Part shown: in pieces, positions 53,758-64,000 of the stretch
Numbering within the stretch: the stretch's first letter is position 1
Layout: each line of letters starts with the position of its first letter
DNA from: Leptodactylus fallax
Taxonomy: Eukaryota; Chordata; Amphibia; Anura; Leptodactylidae
NCBI GenBank assembly: GCA_947044405.1
Contig: CAMRHE010000156.1
Location: 3,411,001-3,475,000, forward strand
Reading direction: 5' to 3'
DNA: 64,000 nt
Notes under the pieces: generated by a model
The model's database searches: none
Seen by the model: the letters and a program-made list of their open reading frames with translations, nothing else
Told to the model about the DNA's origin: nothing
Made by a program: the position numbers and the translations under genes

Positions 53758-54029
53758 TGTGAGAACAAGTTGTAATTTGTAGTATAGATGAAGAAAAAGA
53801 TTTTTCCACCACCAGGAGCAAAACAGTAACAATACAGTTATATGACAATAATCTGCATAACTACGCATATGCTAAATAGTTGCAAGTCAAACTTATGTAT
53901 GAGATAGCCAAGATTGTCTATAAAATGATGGTAGTCTCACGTTCAAAACTGTACTGGATGGAGAGATATTGAGCCTGAAAGTAAAAATTTCAAAACATTG
54001 TTACCCTTTTGCTTCTCAGTGTATATTGG

Positions 54030-56350
54030 ATATGCGTTTTGTCTCCTGATTCTGCCTCTGACATGACCTCTTGGTACTGACCATTTGTCTGAACATTTAA
54101 TCTCCTGCTTCAGATCTGCCCTATAAGTTAATTGTGGGTTCTGGTTTCAGTTACTGGAGTGTTTATTTATCGTACAGTTTCTAGTGATGATAACTCTGTA
54201 AATTCAGCAAAGTTCATCTAGCATTGCAGCTGGCGCTGGTGAAGGTTTTTGGGTGTCTGGGCCTATCTCTCAACACTGTAAGATTTAAGCAGCTACTTCT
54301 ACTGCTCTCTGTTATCAGCAAGAGCCTGCTATTTTCTGAAATTTGCTCCTGGAATTCTAGCATAACAGGTTCTTTGAATAGTAATTATAACCTAGGTCCA
54401 TTTTTAATGATAGATTTGGACATATTCTTAGTCTATTAAACAGTTTTCAATGAATGTATACACCAGATCATCACACTTCAGACTGGCCTACATCTGTATC
54501 TATACAAGAATGTGAAATGTAGCCTTCATAAATTCAAGCTGTCATGTAGCGTATCCTAAATAAAACATCATATGGTGACATTAACATGCAAAAGAGACAC
54601 AAATGTCTGTGTGAGTGATTTATTTGCAGACAAAATGGCTGATGGTGCTTCAGTAGACCTTAGATGAAAATGCTTACCGGTGTGCACATCTTCACCAAAC
54701 ATCAAATGACAGTTTAGAGCTATATTAAATATTACAAAGCCATCAACTTTGCAGTGCTTGCTTTTCTTTATGACCCACATACATATATAATGCTTAGAAA
54801 CCTGTGCGCAAAGAACTGTTGCCATAGAAATAAAATAGACTAGCACATGAAATAAACAAGGGAAAGGCAATGCATTTCTTGGAATGCAATGCGTTTTTTA
54901 TTGGTAATAGTATGATCATGCTGAGCTTTACATACAGATGTAGCAAAGCTGGATTTGTAAATTAATAGTTGGTAAATAGTCCTAATGGTGTAACATCATG
55001 ATGTAGTGAGACATATTTATTTCTGTGATGGGGATAGATTTTGAGACATTTGTTTTTTTTAGCACATTTTGCATTGCTAACAATAGTTTTCTTTAATATT
55101 AGCAAATGGCATGGAACAGGCACGTCAGGTCTGACCTCCTCTTCTTTAGAATTGCTTTGTTAAACCTTTGTTTAACTGTAAGAGCAAATAATTAGAAGGT
55201 ATCATGTCATGCCAGAGAGCTCTATCCAGTACCCTTTTATTTGCTCTTACAGTAGGTTTTCTGAAATGTAGAAGCATTGGATTCCAAAACACAAATCTGC
55301 ATAGGCCATAAAATGTTACTCTGGCTTCTTCTACACAATAGCAATGGCATTTAGCAGAACACAATCGCTTTCCAGTAAAATCAAAAACATTTTTACATAA
55401 TATTACATTGATATATCATTATCATTTTTTGCAAGGATATGAAACTTTGTAAATGGCATTGTCCTTACATTTCAGTTTTTCTTTACATTCCAGCTCTTTA
55501 CATGGCATGTGGGATGCACAGGGTGAAGGGAGAAAACTGCTGCCAGACACCTCTGGCTGTGTTTTTTCTAAAGAAGAATATAAGGATTGGGCAGTTGAAC
55601 TCTAACTGCCTCATCCTAATCTCCCCCAACATTTGCTGGAGGTCCCCCATAGACATTAAAGTCTGCAGATGCAGTTGATTCATATCGAATGTGCAATGTG
55701 CTGCTTTAGTGTCCAGTGAAATTCTGTCCACAAACATAGGAAGTGTAAACAGTAGCAGTCTCTCTGCTTCAGTTTTACAGGAAAACAGCATGAGAAAGAG
55801 CTGTAGGGGTAAAAATCAGATTGGCTCAATGCGCATGTCCCAGCTTTGAAACCAAACCAAGAAGAGCTCAGGTTCATCAAAGTGACACCCCTCTTCTTCT
55901 TCAAAATGCTCCCCTGATCCTTTTTTGTCTCTCACTTAATCAGTTACCTATAGTCCTCTCTCTCACATACTGCCCATAGCTCCCCCCTCTCACAGTCAAA
56001 TCTCCATGCGCCCATTACCATCTCCAGTGGTATCTGCAGCAATTAGTGCAGCCTGCAGGACCTGTGGTGACATTATCCTCATGATGTAAGGTGGTCCTGG
56101 AAGGTTAATTTTAGTATTAGCTCTGCAGTGTTTTAAAGAAACATGAAATAACTTAGAAAAACACTGTAGTCTGGATTCAAAGAATTCTAGGATATGTTTT
56201 ATTGAGAGTCATATGGTGCTGCATGTTTGAACAATACAAGAGAACTATGGAGGACTTTCAGCACCAGATTTGAGGCTGTATTTTTGGGCTGGTCAGCTAT
56301 TCACTGATTTGGGCAGATCTGAACCAGGTAAAATTACTGGATAATTCATG
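54030..56350. other. Long non-coding stretch, no gene seen
   Basis: AT-rich, with only short frames lacking domains. A short inverted repeat near 55165-55255 (TTTGCTCTTACAG and its inverse CTGTAAGAGCAAATAA) is the only structure noted. Confidence 0.45.
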
Positions 56351-56357
56351 GAACTCA

Positions 56358-56776
56358 GGGTGGGTTCACACCTTCGCTTGCTATCCGTCCGTTGCCAATC
56401 CAGTGAAAATCTCGGCGAACTGGATTGGCATCGGATACAGACCGGTCAGCGACGCATTGGTTAAAAACCCATTCATTTGAATGGGTTTTTAAAGCAATGC
56501 GCGGGTGTGCGCTTACACCCTCTGCGCTGCGAAGCTGTTTTTTTTTCGTCGGACACGAAGTCCTGCGTGTCCGACTTTGTTTCCGACGAAAAAAAAGGAT
56601 TCGCAGCGCAGAGGATGTAAGCGCACACCCGCGCATTGCTTTAAAAAACCCATTCAAATGAATGGGTTTTTAAGCAATGCGTTGCTGACCGGTCTGTATC
56701 CGATGCCAATCCAGTTCGCCGAGATTTTCACTGGATTGGCAACGGATGGATAGCAAGCGCAGGTGTGAACCCACCC
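56358..56776. repeat. Near-perfect palindromic MITE (possible Harbinger type)
   Basis: The ends are GGGTGGGTTCACACC and GGTGTGAACCCACCC, flanked by TCA at 56355-56357 and 56777-56779. The arms are about 200 bp with very few mismatches (TTGCCAATCCAGTGAAAATC, ACCCATTCATTTGAATGGGT, GCGCGGGTGTGCGCTTACA, TCGTCGGACACGAAGTCCTG all recur in inverse). A 3-bp duplication fits PIF-Harbinger, but the assignment is tentative. High arm identity suggests youth or gene conversion. Confidence 0.75.
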
Positions 56777-56779
56777 TCA

Positions 56780-57335
56780 CATTTACTCCTCTGCTGTTTC
56801 ATACTAATGCACAAGAGATGATAAAGTAAATAGCAAGGAATAATAAAGGATAAAGAAAATAATAAGGAAATATAGATTTAAATATATTTTTTGAGGATAA
56901 AAAGAATATGGTGTACCAGATAACATATATTATAGTCACTGTTTCTTAAAGTGTACCTCCAGTTATAAACAACTTTTCATAAATGAATAGTGCATTTAAA
57001 TATAAGGAACTTTATAATACATCTATATATAATAGCTGTTCTCCTGCTCCTTATCTTCAATCTGTTAGCTTGTTTACATTATATCCATCTATGTCTTCAT
57101 CCTCATACACAGAGCTCTATGGAGCAGGGAGGAGTTGAGTAGGATACTCCTGCTGACTGGTTAATTGATTTATTGCATCATACTGTGTTCTAACAGACTC
57201 TTATCTACAACCTACAACTCTCAATTGTTAATGCTTAGTTTGTCAGCTGTATATGCCAAGGTATGTCAAAGGAAGTCCGGAATGTCAGGGATTTTGAAAA
57301 AACATTCACAGCAAAGCTGTGGAGTTAAAAAAGGC
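56780..57335. other. Non-coding stretch, no gene seen
   Basis: AT-rich, containing a TTCTTAAAGTGTACCTCC repeat end near 56943. No gene recognised. Confidence 0.4.
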
Positions 57336-57337
57336 CA

Positions 57338-57517
57338 GGCACTAGAGCTGTCAACTTTGATAATGTAAACTTTATAGTCCGACTGATAATTCATATCTTG
57401 TCCAAGCCCCATCTTCAGATAAACAATAGAACATTTTGGATCTGAAGAAGGGACTTGACCAAGATATGGTGGACCATAATTAAAGTTTTCTTTATCAAGT
57501 TGTCTGTGCTAGTGCCA
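57338..57517. repeat. Inverted repeat, Penelope-end-like relic
   Basis: The arms of about 80 bp (57338-57418 and 57440-57517) share GCACTAG, GTCAACTTTGATAA and ATCTTGTCCAAGCCCC-type blocks in inverse. The right arm reads CTGAAGAAGGGACTTGACC then AAGA, similar in order to the hammerhead-like core but with several changes. Confidence 0.45.
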
Positions 57518-57519
57518 GT

Positions 57520-58160
57520 GTATGAATGTGTATGAAGTGTGTCTCAGACAGTGATTGACTGAGTAGCACAGGGGTCTAAAATTTTTTTTGGATGGGGTGC
57601 TGATTCTGAAAAAAGACAAGGATGAAGTACCCAGTATAACATGTAATAATTGTAACGATGTCAATCCCTACATGAAAGTCATAACACAAACCGATTAGTT
57701 TGTCGATTAAACTTACATTTCAGTGTGATCCTTGTCCCTGACTTTTTAACAAAGATGATCCTTATCTGGTAGATACGACTTTCAGCTGAACATCCAAAAA
57801 AATCTTTCTAGCCTTGTTGAAATGAACAAAGGCAAGTTCAGCTGCCATATTATACTTTGCACAGGCAGTTGCTGTCTTCTGACTAGCCTACTCTATGGCC
57901 CACACACTAGTACCTCATGCCTCACGTGCCACTCCCACATTGCATCCTCCCCTCTGATTGAGAGAGGTTGCTGTCTAGAGCAACACTGTCGTGTTATGAC
58001 AGCAGTGAGAACCCTATTCCAGGCAGATAAGCCTGGGGTGTCGACCCCATCACCAGTGCCGGGGGATGTTGACACTGGGGCAGCATTTCGAGAAAAAACT
58101 GGAAGTAGAGACTAATGGGGAAGTGATGAGGTGAGTATTGCTTCTTTCAATATATTAACT
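57520..58160. other. Non-coding stretch, no gene seen
   Basis: No domain-bearing frame; part of 57890-58090 is GC-richer but lacks gene signals. Confidence 0.4.
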
Positions 58161-58167
58161 TAGCCCC

Positions 58168-58690
58168 TTGAGAAAAATGTTTTACCCAAAGGACAATCCA
58201 TTTAAAAAAAATATAGTAAAAAACTATGCTATATCCCTAAAAATACTTGGAAATTTAAAAGAGAAGAATGCTAGTTTGCCCTTGGCTGAGTTCTCGCTTA
58301 TTGTAGGGATCTTTTATATGGTTAAAAGGTTTTGGATAGATATCACTGAACAAGTACAAGTAGGTCATACTGTAATAATATGCAATGATGCCTCAATTTG
58401 GTTTTTGGAGAATGTGGAACGCATTTATAGGTAAAATTTTTTGATGATGATAATAGTTTTACTTTTGAAATTGGCATATAGCCAGAATTTTAGAGCATTT
58501 AGGATGCCTGCATTGCAAAGAAAAACTTGTTTTTTTTCCCTGTGCTTAGAAACTGATAAGGTTTTTTTGTATTCTTATCTCACTCTGGGCGATGGCTGTG
58601 TTTTGGATGTGAAAGGGGGGATGTTGTGGATGGTTTTAGGTTGTATTTCTTTTGTATTAAATGAAATGTGCAATAAAGTTAATTACAGCC
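58168..58690 (+). pseudogene. Possible LINE (L1-type) 3' end relic
   Basis: An open frame at 58168-58434 contains VKRFWIDITEQVQVGHTV and ends WFLENVERIYR. The FW.DI motif and its place just before a stop resemble the extreme C-terminus of some L1 ORF2 proteins. It is followed by a T/G-rich 3' UTR-like stretch and AATGTGCAATAAAGTTAATT near 58670, like a LINE tail. No upstream RT is present. Similarity is weak. Confidence 0.3.
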
Positions 58691-58699
58691 AAACATATG

Positions 58700-61150
58700 A
58701 TAGACCTCTTCTTTGTTTTTAATGTTGATCTAATCAGACATGTCAACTCACCTGGCTTTCCCCAGAGTCTCATGTTTTTCAAGCCCCCTCACCAGGTCAC
58801 CTGATGAGTATTCTCTTTCACCTGGCTGATGGCTCATTAGTATTCACGGCACTGAGGTGACGTCACAGTGTGGCGAATACTAAGGAGGTTGCTGGGATAT
58901 CCCCAATCAGTAAAGTTTTATTCTATGTATGGAAGGCAGTCACTCTACTATTTTAGCCACTGTCTCCATTATTCTCCATGGCAGGTATTTCTTTTACTCC
59001 ACCATTTTATGTTTACTTTCACTATCAGAGTAACCTTCTATTGTGGCTACTTTACATGTATGACTATTAGGTGTGATCCAGTGTTGAAATCTCTCGTAAT
59101 GAAAAAATAATTAGTCTAAAGCTTGAAATAAGTTTTAGTAATTTTTTTAGTATTTTTTTAAAAGAGATTATATGTATTTTAGAAATTACTAAAATATTAT
59201 GGTAGGAAACTAAATTACAAGAAACCAATTTTAATAATACACAAAACATGCGACATAGACATATTTGATGTCACCATAAGTGTTATAAACTTCCCAATAA
59301 CATTAACGCAATATTTATCATGATCACTAAATGGCATAAATAAAAATGGCCCAATCTGGGGTCCAATATTATTATATGATCTCTGAGTATCTTTAGCTGG
59401 CCCTTTTATAAAGGCCACTCCCCTTGAAAAGGCCACTCCTTCTTTTGTTGTAAAATGCTGTTCGCTAATCACACTGTGAAGGTCTCTCTCAGGTTGACAG
59501 CTCTGTTGCATGCTTGTGATTTATAATTATTTGGTCTCAGTGGAAATTGGCTCTTCATGCACTGTGAGGAAGCAGAGCTTCAGGGTAAAGCATGAGAAAG
59601 AGCAGCAGTCTTTACAAACGATGAGGCGAGTGTAAATGTCAAACTACCTCAAATTCAAGATGTCCACAGAGTGATGCTAAAAATATATAAAATGGCAAGA
59701 TTTGTGTTTGCTGTTTTACTTGACCTGCAGTGGTATTTGCTGAATATATTTGCTTTTCACTCACTGGATCTTCCACCCCCAGTGTACTGCCAAGTTAAGT
59801 ATACTGCAAGTTTGTATCTGCTGCCCTCTCCTTTGTGCTGCGAAATTCTGCCTTGGCCTTTCATTTCTACTATTACTTACTCCTTGTTCTTTGCACATAA
59901 ATGTTATGCAAATTAGATATCTAATGTAAAATCTGAAATATTTTGAATATGGCTTCAATACCATTTTTGTGTACTTATATTGAAGTTTTTCTTTTTCAAT
60001 TTTTAGAAAGGTTGTCCTAGTGACTGAACAATTAAATAAATAGAAACGCTATAGGTTAGCTTTGATGTGTTACTTGAAGCCATTCCAAAATCTGTAACAC
60101 ATTCATAGTGCTGGTCTCCTCATACCGGACAGAAGGACCATTTGGGCTCCCTTTAGATCCTAGGCCTGGCTTCTATTGCAGTCTCTGCATCTCCCATAGT
60201 TACAACTCTAGATCAGATTAGCCCAAAATTGGCAGGCATGCAGTGTTTTTATTCATATATATATATTGGCAACATTATATCTTGCAGAGGTGAGTACTAA
60301 ACAAGTCAACAAAAGTATGGTTAAATTAAAGATGTTTTCTTACAATAGCAGCTTATCCCTATTAACATGATAGTGGATAAGGTGCAGATCAGTGGGAGTT
60401 TTGACTACCAGGACCCCCAATGATCAGGAGAATAGGGGGATAATTATGAATGGAGCTGTTGAATATACCAGAATTCTGTACCTCAGCTATCTCCAGCAGT
60501 CCAATAGAAATGAATGCGGGACCACTGCCCCGTTCAGAGAGGATACAGGGTCCCGTGGATAGGGTATAAGTAGCTCTCATATCAGTGATATATTAAATAT
60601 GGAAAGCTTCTATAAGGAATAGAAGAAACTTATTTCCTTGCATTTTTAAGTTTACTGAATAACCTTACCATTGAGAATTGGATAGACTAAATAAAGTCAG
60701 TCTTGGAATGCAATTGTTTGCTATTTTAAATATTTGTCTGGAATTCATCCCACATATTTTCTGTCTAGAAGAAAATATTTTCTTAAGATTTAATATTTTA
60801 TGATATAGGACAGGTCACACATTTCTCAGAGACACACATTGTAAAATAACAAGTCAAGGCAAAAAGGCTACATCTTTTAAGATTTCTTGAAAAAGCTGAG
60901 CACATCCTCTGTTCGCCACAGGAATGGTAAATAGAGAGTCATTTGTGGAACATGTCATTTCCAATGAATCTGCATTCTATTCCAATTACAAAGCAACAGT
61001 ACAATGTGATTAACATCATCCGGTGTTCTGGAGACATTAGAATACTCCAGATTTCAGCCAAGTCTAATAAATTCAAACCTAAAATTAAATAGTCTTGATT
61101 GTGTCTAGTTTGTAAAAGGAATTAGCATCTATTATTATTTTTACTCAAAG
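58700..61150. other. Long non-coding stretch
   Basis: No gene recognised. 60350-60600 contains a CAGGACCCCCAATGATCAGG-type dispersed repeat (relative of the CACTGATCAGCTG blocks at 14930 and 23030), and a short TA run lies near 60260. Confidence 0.45.
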
Positions 61151-61154
61151 CATT

Positions 61155-61440
61155 CTTAAAGTGTAACTAAACTTTCGGACAACTTTTGATTTCTGACAGT
61201 ATTTATGGCATTAATAAGTTTTGTAATATACTTTATTAACAAATTTTGGATCATTTTTTCACTCTTTCCCTTGCTTCTGTATGGGAGTACGGATAGAGAA
61301 AGGTCACTTCAAACAGTTATATCTCGGACATTATAAAACGAACAACAAACTTGTTTTTTTGCGTCATATGAAAAGAGGAAATTCTTTTCTTTCATATTAC
61401 AATAAGGCTGCATCTAGGATACGGATTAGGCATAAGGATA
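61155..61440. repeat. Fragment related to the MITE at 32385-33055
   Basis: TTCTTAAAGTGTAACTAAAC at the left, and AAGGTCACTTCAAACAGTTA then TATCTCGGAC inside, parallel the landmarks of the 32.4-33.0 kb element. The other end is not found. Confidence 0.5.
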
Positions 61441-61459
61441 TTTACAGTATATGCAGCTG

Positions 61460-61463
<4 letters not shown>

Positions 61464-61496
<33 letters not shown>
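61464..61496. repeat. (TA)n microsatellite, insertion site of two Tc1 elements
   Basis: TA tract directly before element E; a shorter continuation (62301-62312) lies between elements E and F. Tc1 elements insert at TA, so such tracts are natural targets. Confidence 0.9.
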
Positions 61497-62300
<804 letters not shown>

Positions 62301-62312
62301 TATATATATATA

Positions 62313-63961
62313 CAGTCATATGAAAAAGTTTGGGCACCCCTATTAATCTTAATCATTTTTAGTTCTAAATATTTGGGTGTTTGCAACAGCCATTTCAATT
62401 TGATATATCTAATAACTGATGGACACAGTAATATTTCAGGATTGAAATGAGGTTTATTGTACTAACAGAAAATGTGCAATATGCATTAAACCAAAATTTG
62501 ACCGGTGCAAAAATTTGGGTACCCTTATCATTTTATTGATTTGAATACTCCTAACTACATTTTACTGACTTACTGAAGCACAAAATTGGTTTTGTAACCT
62601 CACTGAGCTTTGAACTTCATAGCCAGGTGTATCCAATCATGAGAAAAGGTATTTAAGGTGGCCAATTGCAAGTTGTTCTCCTATTTGAATCTCCTCTGAA
62701 GAGTGGCATCATGGGCTCCTCAAAACAACTCTCAAATGATCTGAAAACAAAGATTGTTCAACATAGTTGTTCAGGGGAAGGATACAAAAAGTTGTCTCAG
62801 AGATTTAACCTGTCAGTTTCCACTGTGAGGAACATAGTAAGGAAATGGAAGACCACAGGGACAGTTCTTGTTAAGCCCAGAAGTGGCAGGCCAAGAAAAA
62901 TATCAGAAAGGCAGAGAAGAAGAATGGTGAGAACAGTCAAGGACAATCCACAGACCACCTCCAAAGAGCTGCAGCATCATCTTGCTGCAGATGGTGTCAC
63001 TGTGCATCGGTCAACAATACAGCACACTTTGCACAAGGAGAAGCTGTATGGGAGAATGATGCGAAAGAAGCCGTTTCTGAAAGCACGCCACAAACAGAGT
63101 CGCCTGAGGTATGCAAAAGCACATTTGGACAAGCCAGCTTCATTTTGGAAGAAGGTCCTGTGGACTGATGAAACAAAGATTGAGTTGCTTGGTCATACAA
63201 AAAGGCGTTATGCATGGCGTCAAAAAAACACAGCATTCCAAGAAAAACACTTGCTACCCACTGTAAAATTTGGTGGAGGTTCCATCATGCTTTGGGGCTG
63301 CGTGGCCAATGCCGGCACTGGGAATCTTGTTAAAGTTGAGGGTCGCATGGATTCAACTCAGTATCAGCAGATTCTTGAGAATAATGTACAAGAATCAGTG
63401 ACGAATTTGAAGTTACGCCGGGGATGGATATTTCAGCAAGACAATGATCCAAAACACAGCTCCAAATCTACTCAGGCATTCATGCAGAGGAACAATTACA
63501 ATGTTCTGTAATTGCCATCCCAGTCCCCAGACCTGAATATCATTGAACATCTGTGGGATAATTTGAAGCGGGCTGTCCATGCTCGGCGACCATCAAACTT
63601 AACTGAACTGGAATTGTTTTGTAAAGAGGAATGGTCAAAAATACCTTCATCCAGGATCCAGGAACTGATTAAAAGCTACAGGCAGCGACTAGAGGCTGTT
63701 ATTTTTGCAAAAGGAGGATCTACTAAATATTAATGTCACTTTTCTGTTGAGGTGCCCATACTTTTGCACCGGTCAAATTTTGGTTTAATGCATATTGCAC
63801 ATTTTCTGTTAGTACAATAAACCTCATTTCAATCCTGAAATATTACTGTGTCCATCAGTTATTAGATATATCAAATTGAAATGGCTGTTGCAAACACCCA
63901 AATATTTAGAACTAAAAATGATTAAGATTAATAGGGGTGCCCAAACTTTTTCATATGACTG
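62313..63961 (+). mobile_element. Tc1-like element F, nearly intact
   Basis: TA at 62311-62312 and 63962-63963 flanks inverted repeats of about 210 bp (62313-62522 and 63752-63961) that look almost identical. Each has an outer AAAAAGTTTGGGCACCCC and an inner GCAAAAATTTGGGTACCC or equivalent, the IR/DR arrangement. At 1649 bp it is full length. The internal gene has one nonsense codon. Terminal identity and gene integrity make it the youngest element in the window. Confidence 0.95.
62711..63733 (+). pseudogene. Tc1-like transposase, single nonsense codon (element F)
   Basis: 340 codons from MGSSKQLSNDLKTKIVQ to GGSTKY. Residues about 1-120 hold two HTH units (GYKKLSQRFNLSVSTVRNI and the later TVHRSTIQHTLHKEK) joined by VKPRSGRPRKIS. 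The catalytic triad is Asp153 (WTDETKIEL), Asp244 ([10 protein letters not shown]) and Glu279 (LNIIEHLW), spacing DD34E. The only clear lesion is TAA at 63509-63511 after NYNVL, next to a Leu where relatives have Trp (usual [12 protein letters not shown]). It splits the protein just before the catalytic Glu. The family's role is cut-and-paste transposition at TA. Confidence 0.95.
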
Positions 63962-64000
63962 TATATAAAATACATATGCATGCACAACTTTATTTTCCGT

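Larger units (their letters stand above)
53211..54021 (-). mobile_element. Short Tc1-like element with 214-bp inverted repeats and tRNA-like leader
   Basis: TA at 53209-53210 and 54022-54023 flanks ends reading CGCTGACGAGCAAAAGG and, in inverse, CACTGAGAAGCAAAAGG. The inverted repeats cover 53211-53424 and 53809-54021 with high identity (shared blocks include TAACAATGTTTTGAA, GAGACTACCATCATTTTATA, GACTTGCAACTATTTAGCAT). Only about 385 bp lie between them: on the minus strand a short leader, a tRNA-like module and an 87-codon remnant of a transposase. Most of the gene, including the catalytic core, is deleted. Confidence 0.85.

Noticed and set aside
54568..54870. 100-codon minus-strand frame
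   Set aside because: No recognisable domain, no splice or promoter context; length is compatible with chance in AT-rich DNA.

Overview
The window looks like nuclear DNA from a vertebrate, most likely a frog or toad. I infer this from the mix of mobile elements (several Tc1/mariner families with long inverted repeats, a DIRS-type retroelement, a Penelope-like element, an L1 LINE, an L2/CR1/Rex1-group LINE, hAT and TTAA-flanked MITEs) and from long interspersed repeats of a kind I associate with anurans. I found no host protein-coding gene, no rRNA, no intact tRNA gene and nothing prokaryotic. Almost every long open frame is a transposase, a reverse transcriptase, or the antisense or low-complexity shadow of one.

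Layout. 1-2500: small non-autonomous elements. 3325-5854: Tc1 element A sits inside an older Tc1 element B. 6903-12290: a block of ~390-bp tandem repeat units that switches to alternating and palindromic orientation. 12295-17250: a frog repeat split by a DIRS-like element (12642-16500) with inverted ends and an internal complementary region; this element carries its own hAT-like insertion and a 30-bp minisatellite. 17493-20896: Tc1 element C split by a Penelope-like element with a 13-bp target duplication and hammerhead-like termini. 21745-23812: a non-autonomous hAT with a perfect 8-bp target duplication. 24151-30318: a complete-length but mutated L1. 30409-32044: a second, complete-length copy of Tc1 family B. 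33100-34758: Tc1 family D. 34760-53208: mostly non-coding sequence with scattered MITEs, a degraded Tc1-like relic (about 48.2-49.0 kb) and a LINE 3' end (50727-51553). 53211-54021: a short Tc1-like element with 214-bp inverted repeats, a tRNA-like module directly upstream of its ATG and the remains of an HTH region. 54030-61490: non-coding sequence with palindromic MITEs. 61497-62300 and 62313-63961: two Tc1 elements placed next to each other in a TA microsatellite; the second is nearly intact, with one nonsense codon.

The insertions give relative ages: B before A; C before the Penelope element; frog repeat before DIRS before hAT-like insertion. The elements do not form a pathway. They are independent or parasitic units, and most are visibly dead. 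The most unusual points are the tRNA-like module in the 53.2-54.0 kb Tc1-like element, the fold-back and ribozyme-like ends of the Penelope element, the textbook DIRS architecture, and the orientation-switching satellite.
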